Assembly (NCBI GenBank): GCA_947071365.1
Contig: CAMTFT010000061.1
Coordinates: 1-7,857, forward strand
Source: an uncultured bacterium
GTDB lineage: Bacteria; Bacillota; Clostridia; Lachnospirales; Lachnospiraceae
Length of the DNA stretch: 7,857 nucleotides
Direction of reading: 5' to 3'
A model generated the notes under the pieces. The model did not search any database. It saw nothing but the letters and a program-made list of their open reading frames with translations, and was not told where the DNA came from. Both the position numbers and the translations under genes were made by a program. Of the stretch, positions 1 to 7,059 are shown one piece after another. Numbering within the stretch: the first letter of the stretch is position 1; each line of letters opens with the position of its first letter.

Positions 1-3
1 ATT

Positions 4-3000
4 ATGCAAAAGGCAAGTGTATGGGCAGAAAAAGTCATGATTCCTACATATGAGATTGGAGAGGCGGAGAAGAATCCGATTTTTCTGGAGAAAAGAGTTT
101 ATCAGGGAAGCTGCGGAAAGGTATATCCGTATCCGACAACGGAGAAGATCAGCCCGGAAAAAAAGGATAAAGTATATCAGGCTGTATATCTGGAAAATCA
201 GTATATCCGGGTAATGGTGCTGCCTGAGCTGGGCGGCCGTATCCAGCGGGCATATGACAAGACGAATGATTATGATTTTGTATATTACAATCATGTGATC
301 AAGCCGGCACTGGTGGGTCTGGCAGGACCGTGGATCTCAGGCGGGATTGAATTTAACTGGCCGCAGCATCACCGCCCGACGACATTTATGCCGGTGGATC
401 ATGTGATCCAGGAAAACGAAGACGGTAGCAAAACGCTGTTTGTGAACGATGTGGACCAGATGTACGGGACAAAGGGAATCGCAGGTTTTACGCTGTATCC
501 GGATAAGGCATACATAGAGATCCGCGGCCAGCTTTACAACCGCACTGCGACACCGCAGACCTTCCTGTGGTGGGCGAATCCGGCGGTGGCTGTGAATGAT
601 CATACCCAGTCAATCTTCCCGCCGGATGTCCATTCCGTGATGGATCATGGAAAACGTGACGTATCGCGCTTCCCGATCGCGACGGGTGTTTATTATAAGC
701 ATGATTACAGTGATGGTGTGGATATTTCCAGATACAAAAATATCCCGGTGCCGACTTCGTACATGGCGGAAAAATCGGATTATGACTTTGTGGGCGGATA
801 TGATTACGGGAAAAAAGCGGGAATCCTCCACGTGGCGGACCACCATATTTCTCCCGGAAAGAAGCAGTGGACCTGGGGCTGCGGTGAGTTCGGAAAAGCC
901 TGGGACCGCAATCTGACAGATGAGGATGGCCCGTATATTGAGCTGATGACAGGGGTGTATACGGACAATCAACCGGACTTTACATGGCTGAAGCCCTTTG
1001 AGGAAAAGACCTTCCGGCAGTATTTTATGCCCTACAAAGAGGTTGGAGCGGTTAAAAATGCCAGTATCCATGCCGTCCTGAACATGGAAGTGCAGGAGGA
1101 TGGCATCCATGTCTGCGTGTACGGAACCGGAAGATATGAAGACGCTGAGATCGTTGTCTGGAATGATGGAAAAGAGATTTTCCGTGAAAAAACAATTCTG
1201 TCTCCGAACGATATCTTCCATAAAACGATACCGGTCGATGTGAAAAATGAGTGTGATGTCAGGGTACAGGTGCTGGCAGGCGAAAAGCTTCTCGTAGAGT
1301 ACCAGCCGAAGGAAGAGGGAATCCCGGAGCTTGCAAAACCGGCGCTTCCGGCGAAGGATCCGGAGGAGATCATGACGAATGAAGAACTGTTCCTGACAGG
1401 ACTCCATATTGAACAGTACCGCCATGCGACGTATCTTCCTGATCCGTATTATCTGGAGGGCTTGAAGCGAGATCCGGGGGACATCCGTATAAATAACGCG
1501 TACGGTTCGCTTCTGATGCGCAGGGGCTGCTTCGCGGAATCTGAGAAATATTTCCGCAAGGCGCTGGAGCGATTGACCTGGAAGAATCCGAATCCGTATG
1601 ACAGCGAAGCATATTACAATCTTGGGCTTGTCCTGTTCTATCAGGAAAGATACGATGAAGCGTTTGACGCATTTTACAAGGCGACCTGGAGCAATGAACA
1701 GCAGGAAATGTCCTTCTATTATCTGGCATGTATCGCCGTTCGTCGAAATGATCTGGAAGCAGCGCTGGAATTTGCAGAAAAAGGGCTGGTGAAGAACAGC
1801 CACAATATTAAGGCGAGGGGATTGAAGGCAGTTATTTTGCGCAGGCTTGGCCGAAGGAATGAGGCTGAATCATGGATAAAAGAAAATCTGAAAACAGATC
1901 CCTTTGATTATCTCTCCTTATTCGAGTCATATCTGCTTGACGGCGATACGGAAGTCCTGGCGTATATGAATGGGCTGATGAGAAATTTCCATGAAAATTA
2001 TCTGATGACAGCGAGAGATTATGCGGAAGCAGGCTGCTATGCGGAAGCTGTGGCACTTCTTGAACAGTGTACACAGGATAAGCCAATGATGCACTACTAC
2101 AGAGGATATTACAGACGGTGTATGAATCAGAAGGATGAAGGGCTGAAGGATTACGCTGCGGCAGAGGCTGCTTCTCCGCTGTACTGCTTCCCGAATAAAC
2201 TGGAAGATATCCGTGTGCTTGAGGATGCGATTTCCGCATGCAGCCAGGCGCCGAAAGCGTGCTATTATCTGGGATGCCTGTTTTACGATAAGCTGCAGTT
2301 TGAGCGTGCAATTTCGCTATGGGAGGAGTCGGAGCGCCTGGACGGTGAATACCCGACACTGCTGCGCAACCTTGCACTTGCTTATTTCAACAAGCGCGGT
2401 GAGGCAGATAAGGCCAGAGAGAGGCTGGAAAAAGCATTTGCTCTTGATACGACAGATGCCCGGGTGTTCCTGGAACTCGACCAGTTGTACAAAAAGCTGA
2501 ATGAAGCCCCATCCTGGAGGCTTTCCAATTATGAGAAGCATCCCGGGCTGCTCGAAGAGCGCGATGATCTGCTGATCGAATACATTACACTGCTGAACTC
2601 AGAAGGAAAGCATCAGGAGGCGTATGACACGATCATGTCCCACACCTTCCGTCCGTGGGAAGGCGCAGAGGGCAAAGTGACGACCCAGTACAAAGCGGCT
2701 CTGTGTGAGATGGCAAAACAGAAGATAAAGGAAGAGGACTGGGAAGGTGCAGGCAATCTTCTGGAAAAAGCTCTTGTATATCCGGAGAACCTGGGCGAAG
2801 GCCGTCTGGAAGGGACGAAGGATAACAACCTGTACTATTACCTTGGCTGTGTCAAAGAGGCGCAGGGAGATAAGGAAGGCGCGCAGATGTGCTTTGAAAA
2901 GGCTTCCCTGGGTGAAGGAGAACCGGCCGGTATGATGTATTACTATGACCAGCCGGCGGACATGATTTTGTATAAGGGTCTGGCATACGGGAAAATGGGG

Positions 3001-3282
3001 CGGCAAAGAGAAGCGAATGCCTGCTTCTATAAACTGGTCGACTACGGAGAGAAGCATATCCGGGATCATATGAGGATCGATTATTTTGCTGTGTCCCTTC
3101 CGGATTTCCTGATATTTGAGGACGATCTGAATCTGAAAAATGAAGCGCACTGCTATTATCTGATGGGTCTGGGTAATCTCGGACTCGGCAGAGCAGAGAA
3201 GGCAGCGGAATTTTTTGATGAGGTATTGAAGCGTGACAGGAGCCATCAGAATGGGATCTTTTATAAGAAGATGACGGAATAA
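4..3282 (+). CDS. DUF5107 domain protein with long C-terminal TPR array
   Basis: This 1092-residue protein has two parts. Residues about 40-345 match the DUF5107 family, which has a galactose-mutarotase-like beta-sandwich fold. Visible family-like stretches are LPELGGRIQRAYDK (73-86), GPWISGGIEFNWPQHHRP (108-125, rich in aromatic and His residues), and the WTWGCGEFGKAWDRN region (289-303). Residues about 350-450 look like a beta-rich linker. From about 490 to the end the protein is helical with TPR-like units, the clearest at 495-525, 534-566, 568-600, 752-783, 942-972 and 1048-1080. No signal peptide or membrane segment is visible, so it is probably cytoplasmic. The fold suggests binding or processing of a sugar or glycoside, with the TPRs as a protein-interaction scaffold; the exact reaction is unknown. 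The start codon lies 3 bases from the window edge with no stop before it, so no ribosome binding site can be seen and the true start could be further upstream. The stop is TAA. Confidence 0.85.
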   Translation: MQKASVWAEKVMIPTYEIGEAEKNPIFLEKRVYQGSCGKVYPYPTTEKISPEKKDKVYQAVYLENQYIRVMVLPELGGRIQRAYDKTNDYDFVYYNHVIKPALVGLAGPWISGGIEFNWPQHHRPTTFMPVDHVIQENEDGSKTLFVNDVDQMYGTKGIAGFTLYPDKAYIEIRGQLYNRTATPQTFLWWANPAVAVNDHTQSIFPPDVHSVMDHGKRDVSRFPIATGVYYKHDYSDGVDISRYKNIPVPTSYMAEKSDYDFVGGYDYGKKAGILHVADHHISPGKKQWTWGCGEFGKAWDRNLTDEDGPYIELMTGVYTDNQPDFTWLKPFEEKTFRQYFMPYKEVGAVKNASIHAVLNMEVQEDGIHVCVYGTGRYEDAEIVVWNDGKEIFREKTILSPNDIFHKTIPVDVKNECDVRVQVLAGEKLLVEYQPKEEGIPELAKPALPAKDPEEIMTNEELFLTGLHIEQYRHATYLPDPYYLEGLKRDPGDIRINNAYGSLLMRRGCFAESEKYFRKALERLTWKNPNPYDSEAYYNLGLVLFYQERYDEAFDAFYKATWSNEQQEMSFYYLACIAVRRNDLEAALEFAEKGLVKNSHNIKARGLKAVILRRLGRRNEAESWIKENLKTDPFDYLSLFESYLLDGDTEVLAYMNGLMRNFHENYLMTARDYAEAGCYAEAVALLEQCTQDKPMMHYYRGYYRRCMNQKDEGLKDYAAAEAASPLYCFPNKLEDIRVLEDAISACSQAPKACYYLGCLFYDKLQFERAISLWEESERLDGEYPTLLRNLALAYFNKRGEADKARERLEKAFALDTTDARVFLELDQLYKKLNEAPSWRLSNYEKHPGLLEERDDLLIEYITLLNSEGKHQEAYDTIMSHTFRPWEGAEGKVTTQYKAALCEMAKQKIKEEDWEGAGNLLEKALVYPENLGEGRLEGTKDNNLYYYLGCVKEAQGDKEGAQMCFEKASLGEGEPAGMMYYYDQPADMILYKGLAYGKMGRQREANACFYKLVDYGEKHIRDHMRIDYFAVSLPDFLIFEDDLNLKNEAHCYYLMGLGNLGLGRAEKAAEFFDEVLKRDRSHQNGIFYKKMTE

Positions 3283-3291
3283 CAGATACAA

Positions 3292-3325
3292 CAGGTGGTG
3301 CCTTGGCTGCGCCACCTGAAATTTT
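3292..3325 (+). terminator. Terminator-like hairpin after the DUF5107 gene
   Basis: A 10-bp stem pairs 3292-3301 with 3309-3318 (CAGGTGGTGC against GCGCCACCTG, one T-G wobble) around a 7-base loop. It starts 9 bases after the DUF5107 stop. The following tail is AAATTTTAT, a short and interrupted T run, so this could be a weak or leaky rho-independent terminator. It separates the DUF5107 gene from the downstream genes but may allow read-through. Confidence 0.6.
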
Positions 3326-3330
3326 ATCAT
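3303..3330 (+). promoter_or_regulatory. Possible sigma-A promoter for the ureidoglycolate-lyase-like gene
   Basis: TTGGCT (3303-3308), a 16-base spacer and TATCAT (3325-3330, five of six matches to TATAAT) sit 32 bases before the ATG at 3362. The -35 box lies inside the terminator-like hairpin, so transcription ending and starting would overlap. The -35 match is only four of six, so this is a weak prediction. Confidence 0.25.
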
Positions 3331-3361
3331 AAAACAATCAAATGAAAAAGGAGGAACAGAT

Positions 3362-3775
3362 ATGGTTTATGTAGAAAGCATTACACGGGAATCATTCGCA
3401 CCATTTGGAACAGTAATCGAATTTTCACCTGATTTTGAGGGGATTTATGAAATTTTGGAGACAGAGGAGGTTAAGCCCTGGATACTGGCAGTGTTCCGGT
3501 ATACGAACAAATCGATCAGGCGCATCGAAAACCATCCGACTTCCATGGAGACCTTTGAGCCGCTGGGCGGTGTCACAGTCCTTCTGGTGGCGGAGCATGA
3601 TACGCCGGAAGAGTACAGGGCCTTTGTGCTGGACAAGCCGGTCTGCCTGAAAAAGGGAGTCTGGCATCAGGTGCTTTCCCTGACACCGTCGGCGGAGGTA
3701 AAGATCACAGAGAATAAGGACGTGTATTCGGAATTTTATGACCTGCCGCAGGAGGTACGCGTAAGTCTTGGGTAG
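3362..3775 (+). CDS. Ureidoglycolate lyase (AllA)-family cupin-like protein
   Basis: This 137-residue protein resembles the ureidoglycolate lyase family (PF04115). Supporting stretches are FAPFGTVIEF near the N-terminus (12-21), the ENHPTSMETFEPLGG segment (56-70), which corresponds to the ERHP...FxPL motif of AllA, and the GVWHQVLSLTP segment (99-109) with the conserved W-H. AllA releases glyoxylate and urea from ureidoglycolate. That exact activity is doubtful here: the protein is somewhat shorter than typical AllA (about 160 residues), the usual ERHP reads ENHP, and no allantoin-pathway gene is nearby. It may instead act on a different small acid or sugar-related compound. A strong AAGGAGG (3348-3354) lies 7 bases before the ATG, which fixes the start. 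It follows the terminator-like hairpin and precedes the AraC gene by 153 bases. Confidence 0.75.
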   Translation: MVYVESITRESFAPFGTVIEFSPDFEGIYEILETEEVKPWILAVFRYTNKSIRRIENHPTSMETFEPLGGVTVLLVAEHDTPEEYRAFVLDKPVCLKKGVWHQVLSLTPSAEVKITENKDVYSEFYDLPQEVRVSLG

Positions 3776-3928
3776 AACAGTTCCGAATCGTGCAATACTA
3801 TAGTTTTCAAATGCCAATATGTGGAAGTACAAAAGCGGGGAAAATGCTAAAATAACAGCAAGAAAACAGAAAGATAACTGAAAAACAGAAATAGTTCCTG
3901 ATAATAGAAAAATGGCCGGGAGGAAACT

Positions 3929-4807
3929 ATGAATGATTTAGAAAGCAGCATTGCAGGGACAATGCTGCAGGAATCCTTTGAGATTCAGGTAAGGAATGCC
4001 GGCGTGTTCCGCTTTCCGCCGGCGTACCGTTTTGAGCGGCATAATCACAGGGAGATTGAGGTGAATTATATCAATAATGGCTCATGCATCATGGGAGTTG
4101 ACGGGGAATTTCTGCCGCTGAGAAGAGGAGACTGCATGATCGTCTATCCGGGAATTCCACATCAGTTCATCGTGGACACCAGGGAGAACTGCCGGATTAC
4201 CCAGCTTGAGTTTACAGTCAGAGCCACGGAAGAAATTGGCAGGGTGTTGCCCTTTTTGAACATGGATGTGTCGTGTCAGAAGCTGGCGGGATGTGAGAGC
4301 GTCAGCTACTTTATGGAAAGCCTGTGCCGGATTTATCGCACGCAAAAGGAAGAAGAAAAAAAGGAAGTGCTTTTGCATCTCGGTTTTTTCCAGCTATTCA
4401 TTGAGCTTTCTGAGCGGATAGAACAGAAACAGAAGCTTCAGAAGAAGGGAAAAGCGGGGAGGATCGCGGATATTATTGCATATATCAATGAGAATTGTGA
4501 GAGACAGATCAACATGGAGGAGCTGGCCGCGCAGTACGGCGTAAGCTCCAGATATATCCGAAAGTGTTTTTTGCAGGAGACGGGAATGAGCTGCCAGAAA
4601 TATATCTGTACGCTGCGGATTGGAAAGGCGAAGGAATTGTTATGGTTTTCATCGAAGTCCGCAACAGATATAGCACTGGAGACAGGCTTTGGCAGTTCGC
4701 AGTATTTTTGCCGTGTTTTTCAGCAATATACGGAGATGACGCCGATGGAATACCGGAATTTGTGGAAGGGGCAAAGGGCGGAGGAGCTATGCGTAATAGA
4801 GCACTGA
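3929..4807 (+). CDS. AraC-family transcriptional regulator with N-terminal cupin
   Basis: This 292-residue DNA-binding protein has the usual AraC layout. Residues about 28-100 form a cupin-like sensor domain with HNHREIEVNYI (38-48) and the RRGDCMIVYPGIPHQF segment (65-80), which carry the His/Glu pattern of ligand-binding cupins. A helical linker with a charged EEEKKE run follows at about 140-146. The C-terminal domain (about 177-282) contains two helix-turn-helix motifs: MEELAAQYGVSSRYIRKCF (196-214) and ATDIALETGFGSSQYFCRVF (245-264), the second followed by the typical TPMEYRN. GGGAGG at 3918-3923 lies 5 bases before the ATG. It probably senses a small molecule, perhaps a sugar or the methylated substrate, and controls the methyltransferase genes starting 84 bases downstream and/or the upstream genes. 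The 153-base upstream gap has no convincing promoter that I can name. Confidence 0.93.
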   Translation: MNDLESSIAGTMLQESFEIQVRNAGVFRFPPAYRFERHNHREIEVNYINNGSCIMGVDGEFLPLRRGDCMIVYPGIPHQFIVDTRENCRITQLEFTVRATEEIGRVLPFLNMDVSCQKLAGCESVSYFMESLCRIYRTQKEEEKKEVLLHLGFFQLFIELSERIEQKQKLQKKGKAGRIADIIAYINENCERQINMEELAAQYGVSSRYIRKCFLQETGMSCQKYICTLRIGKAKELLWFSSKSATDIALETGFGSSQYFCRVFQQYTEMTPMEYRNLWKGQRAEELCVIEH

Positions 4808-4823
4808 GGCGCGAGAGATTTGC

Positions 4824-4852
4824 TTAACAGAATACCGGGACGGTCATAAAAG
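4824..4852 (+). promoter_or_regulatory. Candidate promoter of the methyltransferase module
   Basis: TTAACA (4824-4829, five of six matches to TTGACA), an exact 17-base spacer and TAAAAG (4847-4852, four of six matches) lie in the 84-base gap between the AraC gene and the first URO-D gene. The position and spacing fit a sigma-A promoter for the three-gene methyl-transfer operon. The -10 box is imperfect, as expected for an activator-dependent promoter, but this remains a prediction. Confidence 0.35.
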
Positions 4853-4862
4853 AATCGTGACC
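4842..4862. promoter_or_regulatory. Palindrome overlapping the -10 region (possible operator)
   Basis: GGTCA (4842-4846) and TGACC (4858-4862) form an inverted repeat with an 11-base centre, extended by one T-G pair. It covers the candidate -10 box and lies about 30 bases before the ATG at 4892. The sequence ACCGGG also occurs twice as a direct repeat flanking it (4834-4839 and 4863-4868). No T run follows, so it is not a terminator. It could be a regulator binding site or a leader hairpin. Confidence 0.3.
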
Positions 4863-4891
4863 ACCGGGGAAATAATGTATGGAGGGAAAAG

Positions 4892-5956
4892 ATGACAAAC
4901 AGAGAGAATTTCCTGTCTCTGCTCAGGAGACAGGGGTATGAACGGGTGCCGGTGGAATTTGTGCTGTGCCCGCATCTGCAGCAGGTGTGCAAAGAACAGC
5001 TTGGAGCCGATGATTATGAAGAATACTTTGGTTTCCCATGGCGGAGAGTAGAGGATCTGCGGCTTTTGGACCATGATGTGGAAAAATACAGAAAATATTA
5101 CGAGGAACCGCTGGCAGAGGGGGCGGACATTGATATCTGGGGAGTCGGGCATGAAAAATCGCCCAACAGTATGCATATGACTTACATGAGACATCCCCTT
5201 GAAAATATGGAGACCCTTGAGGAGATACAGAACTATCCGTATCCCGATTATGCTCATGCGGACGGTTCTCATCAGGCAGAGCAGGTGCGGAGCATAAAAG
5301 AGCGGGATCTGATTGCTATTGGCGATATGCAGATGACGATATGGGAATGCGCCTGGTACATGCGCAGTATGGAGGAGATGTTCTGCGATATGATGGATGA
5401 AAGCGAAATTGCGGAATTTCTGCTGGACAAGGTGACTGAATTATCCATGATCCGCGCAGAATCATATGCACGTGCCGGTGTGGACATACTTTTTATCGGC
5501 GATGATATCGGTATGCAGCATACCATTATGATGAGTGAAGAGCTGTACTGCAGGTGGATCAAGCCGAGACTGAAAAAGCTGATTGACCGGGTGAAGGAAA
5601 TCAATCCGGAAATTATTATTTTTTATCATTCCTGCGGCTTTGTGGAGCCGTTTATTCCGCACCTGATTGAAGCCGGGATAGATGTGCTCAACCCGATTCA
5701 AAGTGAATGTATGGATTTTGAGGAGATCTATCAGAAATACGGAGACCGCCTTTCGTTCCATGGGACGATCGGTACGCAGACAGTCATGCCAAATGGTACG
5801 CCGGAAGAAGTAAAGGAAACGGTATGGAGAAATCTCGATATTGCCGGAGAAAAGGGCGGACTGTTTGTTGCCCCGACGCATATGCTGGAGCCGGAGGTTC
5901 CGCTTGAGAATATTCTGGCTTATGTGGATGCCTGCAGAAGCTATCAGAAAAAATAG
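4892..5956 (+). CDS. URO-D family methyltransferase, probable substrate:corrinoid methyltransferase
   Basis: This 354-residue protein belongs to the uroporphyrinogen decarboxylase superfamily, a TIM-barrel fold that also includes corrinoid methyltransferases. It is not heme-pathway HemE, because the N-terminal MRQAGR-type signature of HemE is absent. Family features are the GDDIGMQHTIMMS segment (203-215), the FYHSCGFVEPFI segment (244-255) with the H-x-C-G zinc-site motif (His246, Cys248), and a C-terminal THMLEPEVPLENI (329-341), where His330 occupies the position of the third zinc ligand Cys of MtaA/MtbA-type enzymes. The likely role is to activate a methylated substrate and pass the methyl group to the corrinoid protein encoded two genes downstream. 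The substrate cannot be read from the sequence; methoxy compounds are known for related bacterial O-demethylases. GGAGG (4881-4885) lies 6 bases before the ATG. The next gene starts 54 bases after its stop. Confidence 0.85.
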   Translation: MTNRENFLSLLRRQGYERVPVEFVLCPHLQQVCKEQLGADDYEEYFGFPWRRVEDLRLLDHDVEKYRKYYEEPLAEGADIDIWGVGHEKSPNSMHMTYMRHPLENMETLEEIQNYPYPDYAHADGSHQAEQVRSIKERDLIAIGDMQMTIWECAWYMRSMEEMFCDMMDESEIAEFLLDKVTELSMIRAESYARAGVDILFIGDDIGMQHTIMMSEELYCRWIKPRLKKLIDRVKEINPEIIIFYHSCGFVEPFIPHLIEAGIDVLNPIQSECMDFEEIYQKYGDRLSFHGTIGTQTVMPNGTPEEVKETVWRNLDIAGEKGGLFVAPTHMLEPEVPLENILAYVDACRSYQKK

Positions 5957-5975
5957 ACGAAAGCTATCGGAAAAA
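5938..5975 (+). repeat. Short imperfect tandem repeat across the stop codon
   Basis: AAGCTATC(A/G)GAAAAA occurs at 5938-5952 and again at 5961-5975, a spacing of 23 bases with one mismatch. The first copy encodes the last residues of the upstream URO-D protein just before its TAG stop; the second copy is in the intergenic gap and in another frame. It may be a small duplication or slippage trace without function. Confidence 0.5.
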
Positions 5976-5998
5976 CTGCAGGGATATGAGAATTTGAC

Positions 5999-6003
5999 AG
6001 GAG
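5999..6003 (+). promoter_or_regulatory. Ribosome binding site deciding the start of the second methyltransferase
   Basis: AGGAG is only 1 base from the ATG at 6005 but 7 bases from the in-frame ATG at 6011. The second spacing is normal for initiation, so 6011 is the preferred start of the downstream gene. Confidence 0.7.
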
Positions 6004-6010
6004 AATGGAT

Positions 6011-7018
6011 ATGAAACGGAACATGAATGAATGGCTGGAAAAGTGTCTGGCTGAAAAAAATAAAAAGCCGATGCCGATTTTATCTTTTCCGGGGACGCAG
6101 TTAATTGGAAAGACGGTGGAAGAGCTGGTCCGGGATGGTCACAATCAGGCTTTGTGTATGGAAGCGATTGCCGAAACGTTTGATACAGGAGCTGCTTTCA
6201 GCCTGATGGATCTCTCTGTTGAGGCGGAGGCTTTTGGCAGTCATATCATTTACAGCCGGGATGAGATTCCTACACTGCACGGTGCATTGATCCATGATGA
6301 AGAAGAAGCAAAGGCTCTGCAGGTTCAGGGTGTGGGAGCAGGCCGTACCGGTGAATGCATCAAGGGAATCGAGGAGGCGTGCCAGCGCATCACGGACCGT
6401 CCGGTACTGGCAGGTATCATCGGACCGTACTCTCTGGCCGGCCGGCTGCTGGATATGACGGAAATCATGATTTTGTGCTATGAGGACCCGGAGCTGGTAG
6501 AAACAGTTTTGGAAAAAGTAACACAGTTTCTGATTGAATATGCAAAGGCTTTCAAGGCGGCAGGAGCAAATGGAATCGCCATGGCGGAGCCTGCGGCGGG
6601 GCTGCTCTCTCCATCGTTGATTGCGGAATTTTCCAATCCATACGTAGAGCGGATACGCAGTGCAGTGGAGGATGAGAACTTTTTGTTCCTGTATCACAAC
6701 TGTGGAACCGTGATTCCTCTTATGAAAGAACTTGGCGAGCTGAATGTACGTGCATACAGCTTCGGTAATGCGATCGATATTGAAGAGGCGCTGAAGGCGC
6801 TTCCATCTGACAGGCTGGTCATCGGAAACATTGACCCGGCCGGCATTCTTCGCAGCGGGACTCCGGAAGTGATCGTGGAGGAGACGATAAAGCTTCTTGA
6901 GCGTTGCAGCAAATATCCGAATTTTGTGCTGGCCAGCGGATGCGACATTCCGCCGCAGACACCGATGGAAAACCTGAAAGCATTCTTTGATGCGGCAGAG
7001 AAGTTCAGGGAAAGGTAA
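6011..7018 (+). CDS. MtaA/CmuA-type URO-D family methyltransferase, probable methylcorrinoid:acceptor methyltransferase
   Basis: This 335-residue protein (337 if started at 6005) is a URO-D superfamily methyltransferase of the MtaA/CmuA type. It has the family-like N-terminal segment PILSFPGTQLIG (22-33), the MDLSVEAEAFG segment (66-76), MAEPAAGLLSP (191-201), FLYHNCGTVIP (226-236) and ASGCDIPPQTPMENL (308-322). His229, Cys231 and Cys311 give the H-x-C-x(n)-C zinc-ligand pattern known from methanogen MtaA/MtbA, where zinc activates the thiol methyl acceptor. It therefore probably takes the methyl group from the corrinoid protein encoded 41 bases downstream and gives it to an acceptor. Most bacteria do not make coenzyme M, so the acceptor may be tetrahydrofolate, homocysteine or another thiol; this is inference. 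The reverse role (substrate to corrinoid) cannot be excluded. It lacks the HemE signature, so it is not a heme enzyme. It lies in the middle of the three-gene operon. Confidence 0.85.
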   Translation: MKRNMNEWLEKCLAEKNKKPMPILSFPGTQLIGKTVEELVRDGHNQALCMEAIAETFDTGAAFSLMDLSVEAEAFGSHIIYSRDEIPTLHGALIHDEEEAKALQVQGVGAGRTGECIKGIEEACQRITDRPVLAGIIGPYSLAGRLLDMTEIMILCYEDPELVETVLEKVTQFLIEYAKAFKAAGANGIAMAEPAAGLLSPSLIAEFSNPYVERIRSAVEDENFLFLYHNCGTVIPLMKELGELNVRAYSFGNAIDIEEALKALPSDRLVIGNIDPAGILRSGTPEVIVEETIKLLERCSKYPNFVLASGCDIPPQTPMENLKAFFDAAEKFRER

Positions 7019-7059
7019 GAGGACAGCAGTAGACAGAGCTGAGACAGGAGGTAAATGAA

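Noticed and set aside
610..1803. Long open frame on the minus strand (397 codons) inside the DUF5107 gene
   Set aside because: It is fully antisense to a convincing gene, its translation shows no recognisable domain, and it is rich in residues expected from reverse reading of GC-biased codons.
2599..3330. Minus-strand open frame of 243 codons starting in the gap after the DUF5107 gene
   Set aside because: It lies almost entirely opposite the TPR coding region, and its translation looks like a random hydrophobic and basic mix with no domain.
3776..3928. Promoter or small RNA in the gap before the AraC gene
   Set aside because: Only weak box matches such as TACTAT at 3797 without a partner -35 were found, and no stable hairpin with a T run was seen.
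4564..4827. Plus-strand frame of 87 codons overlapping the end of the AraC gene
   Set aside because: It overlaps the second helix-turn-helix coding region in another frame, has no domain, and adds nothing beyond the real gene.
6005..6010. Upstream ATG at 6005 as start of the second methyltransferase
   Set aside because: The AGGAG ribosome binding site is only 1 base away, which is too close; the ATG at 6011 has a normal 7-base spacing.
4892..7018. Heme biosynthesis uroporphyrinogen decarboxylase (HemE) for the two URO-D proteins
   Set aside because: Neither protein has the N-terminal MRQAGR-type HemE signature, both have the H-x-C-G metal motif, and a corrinoid protein gene follows.
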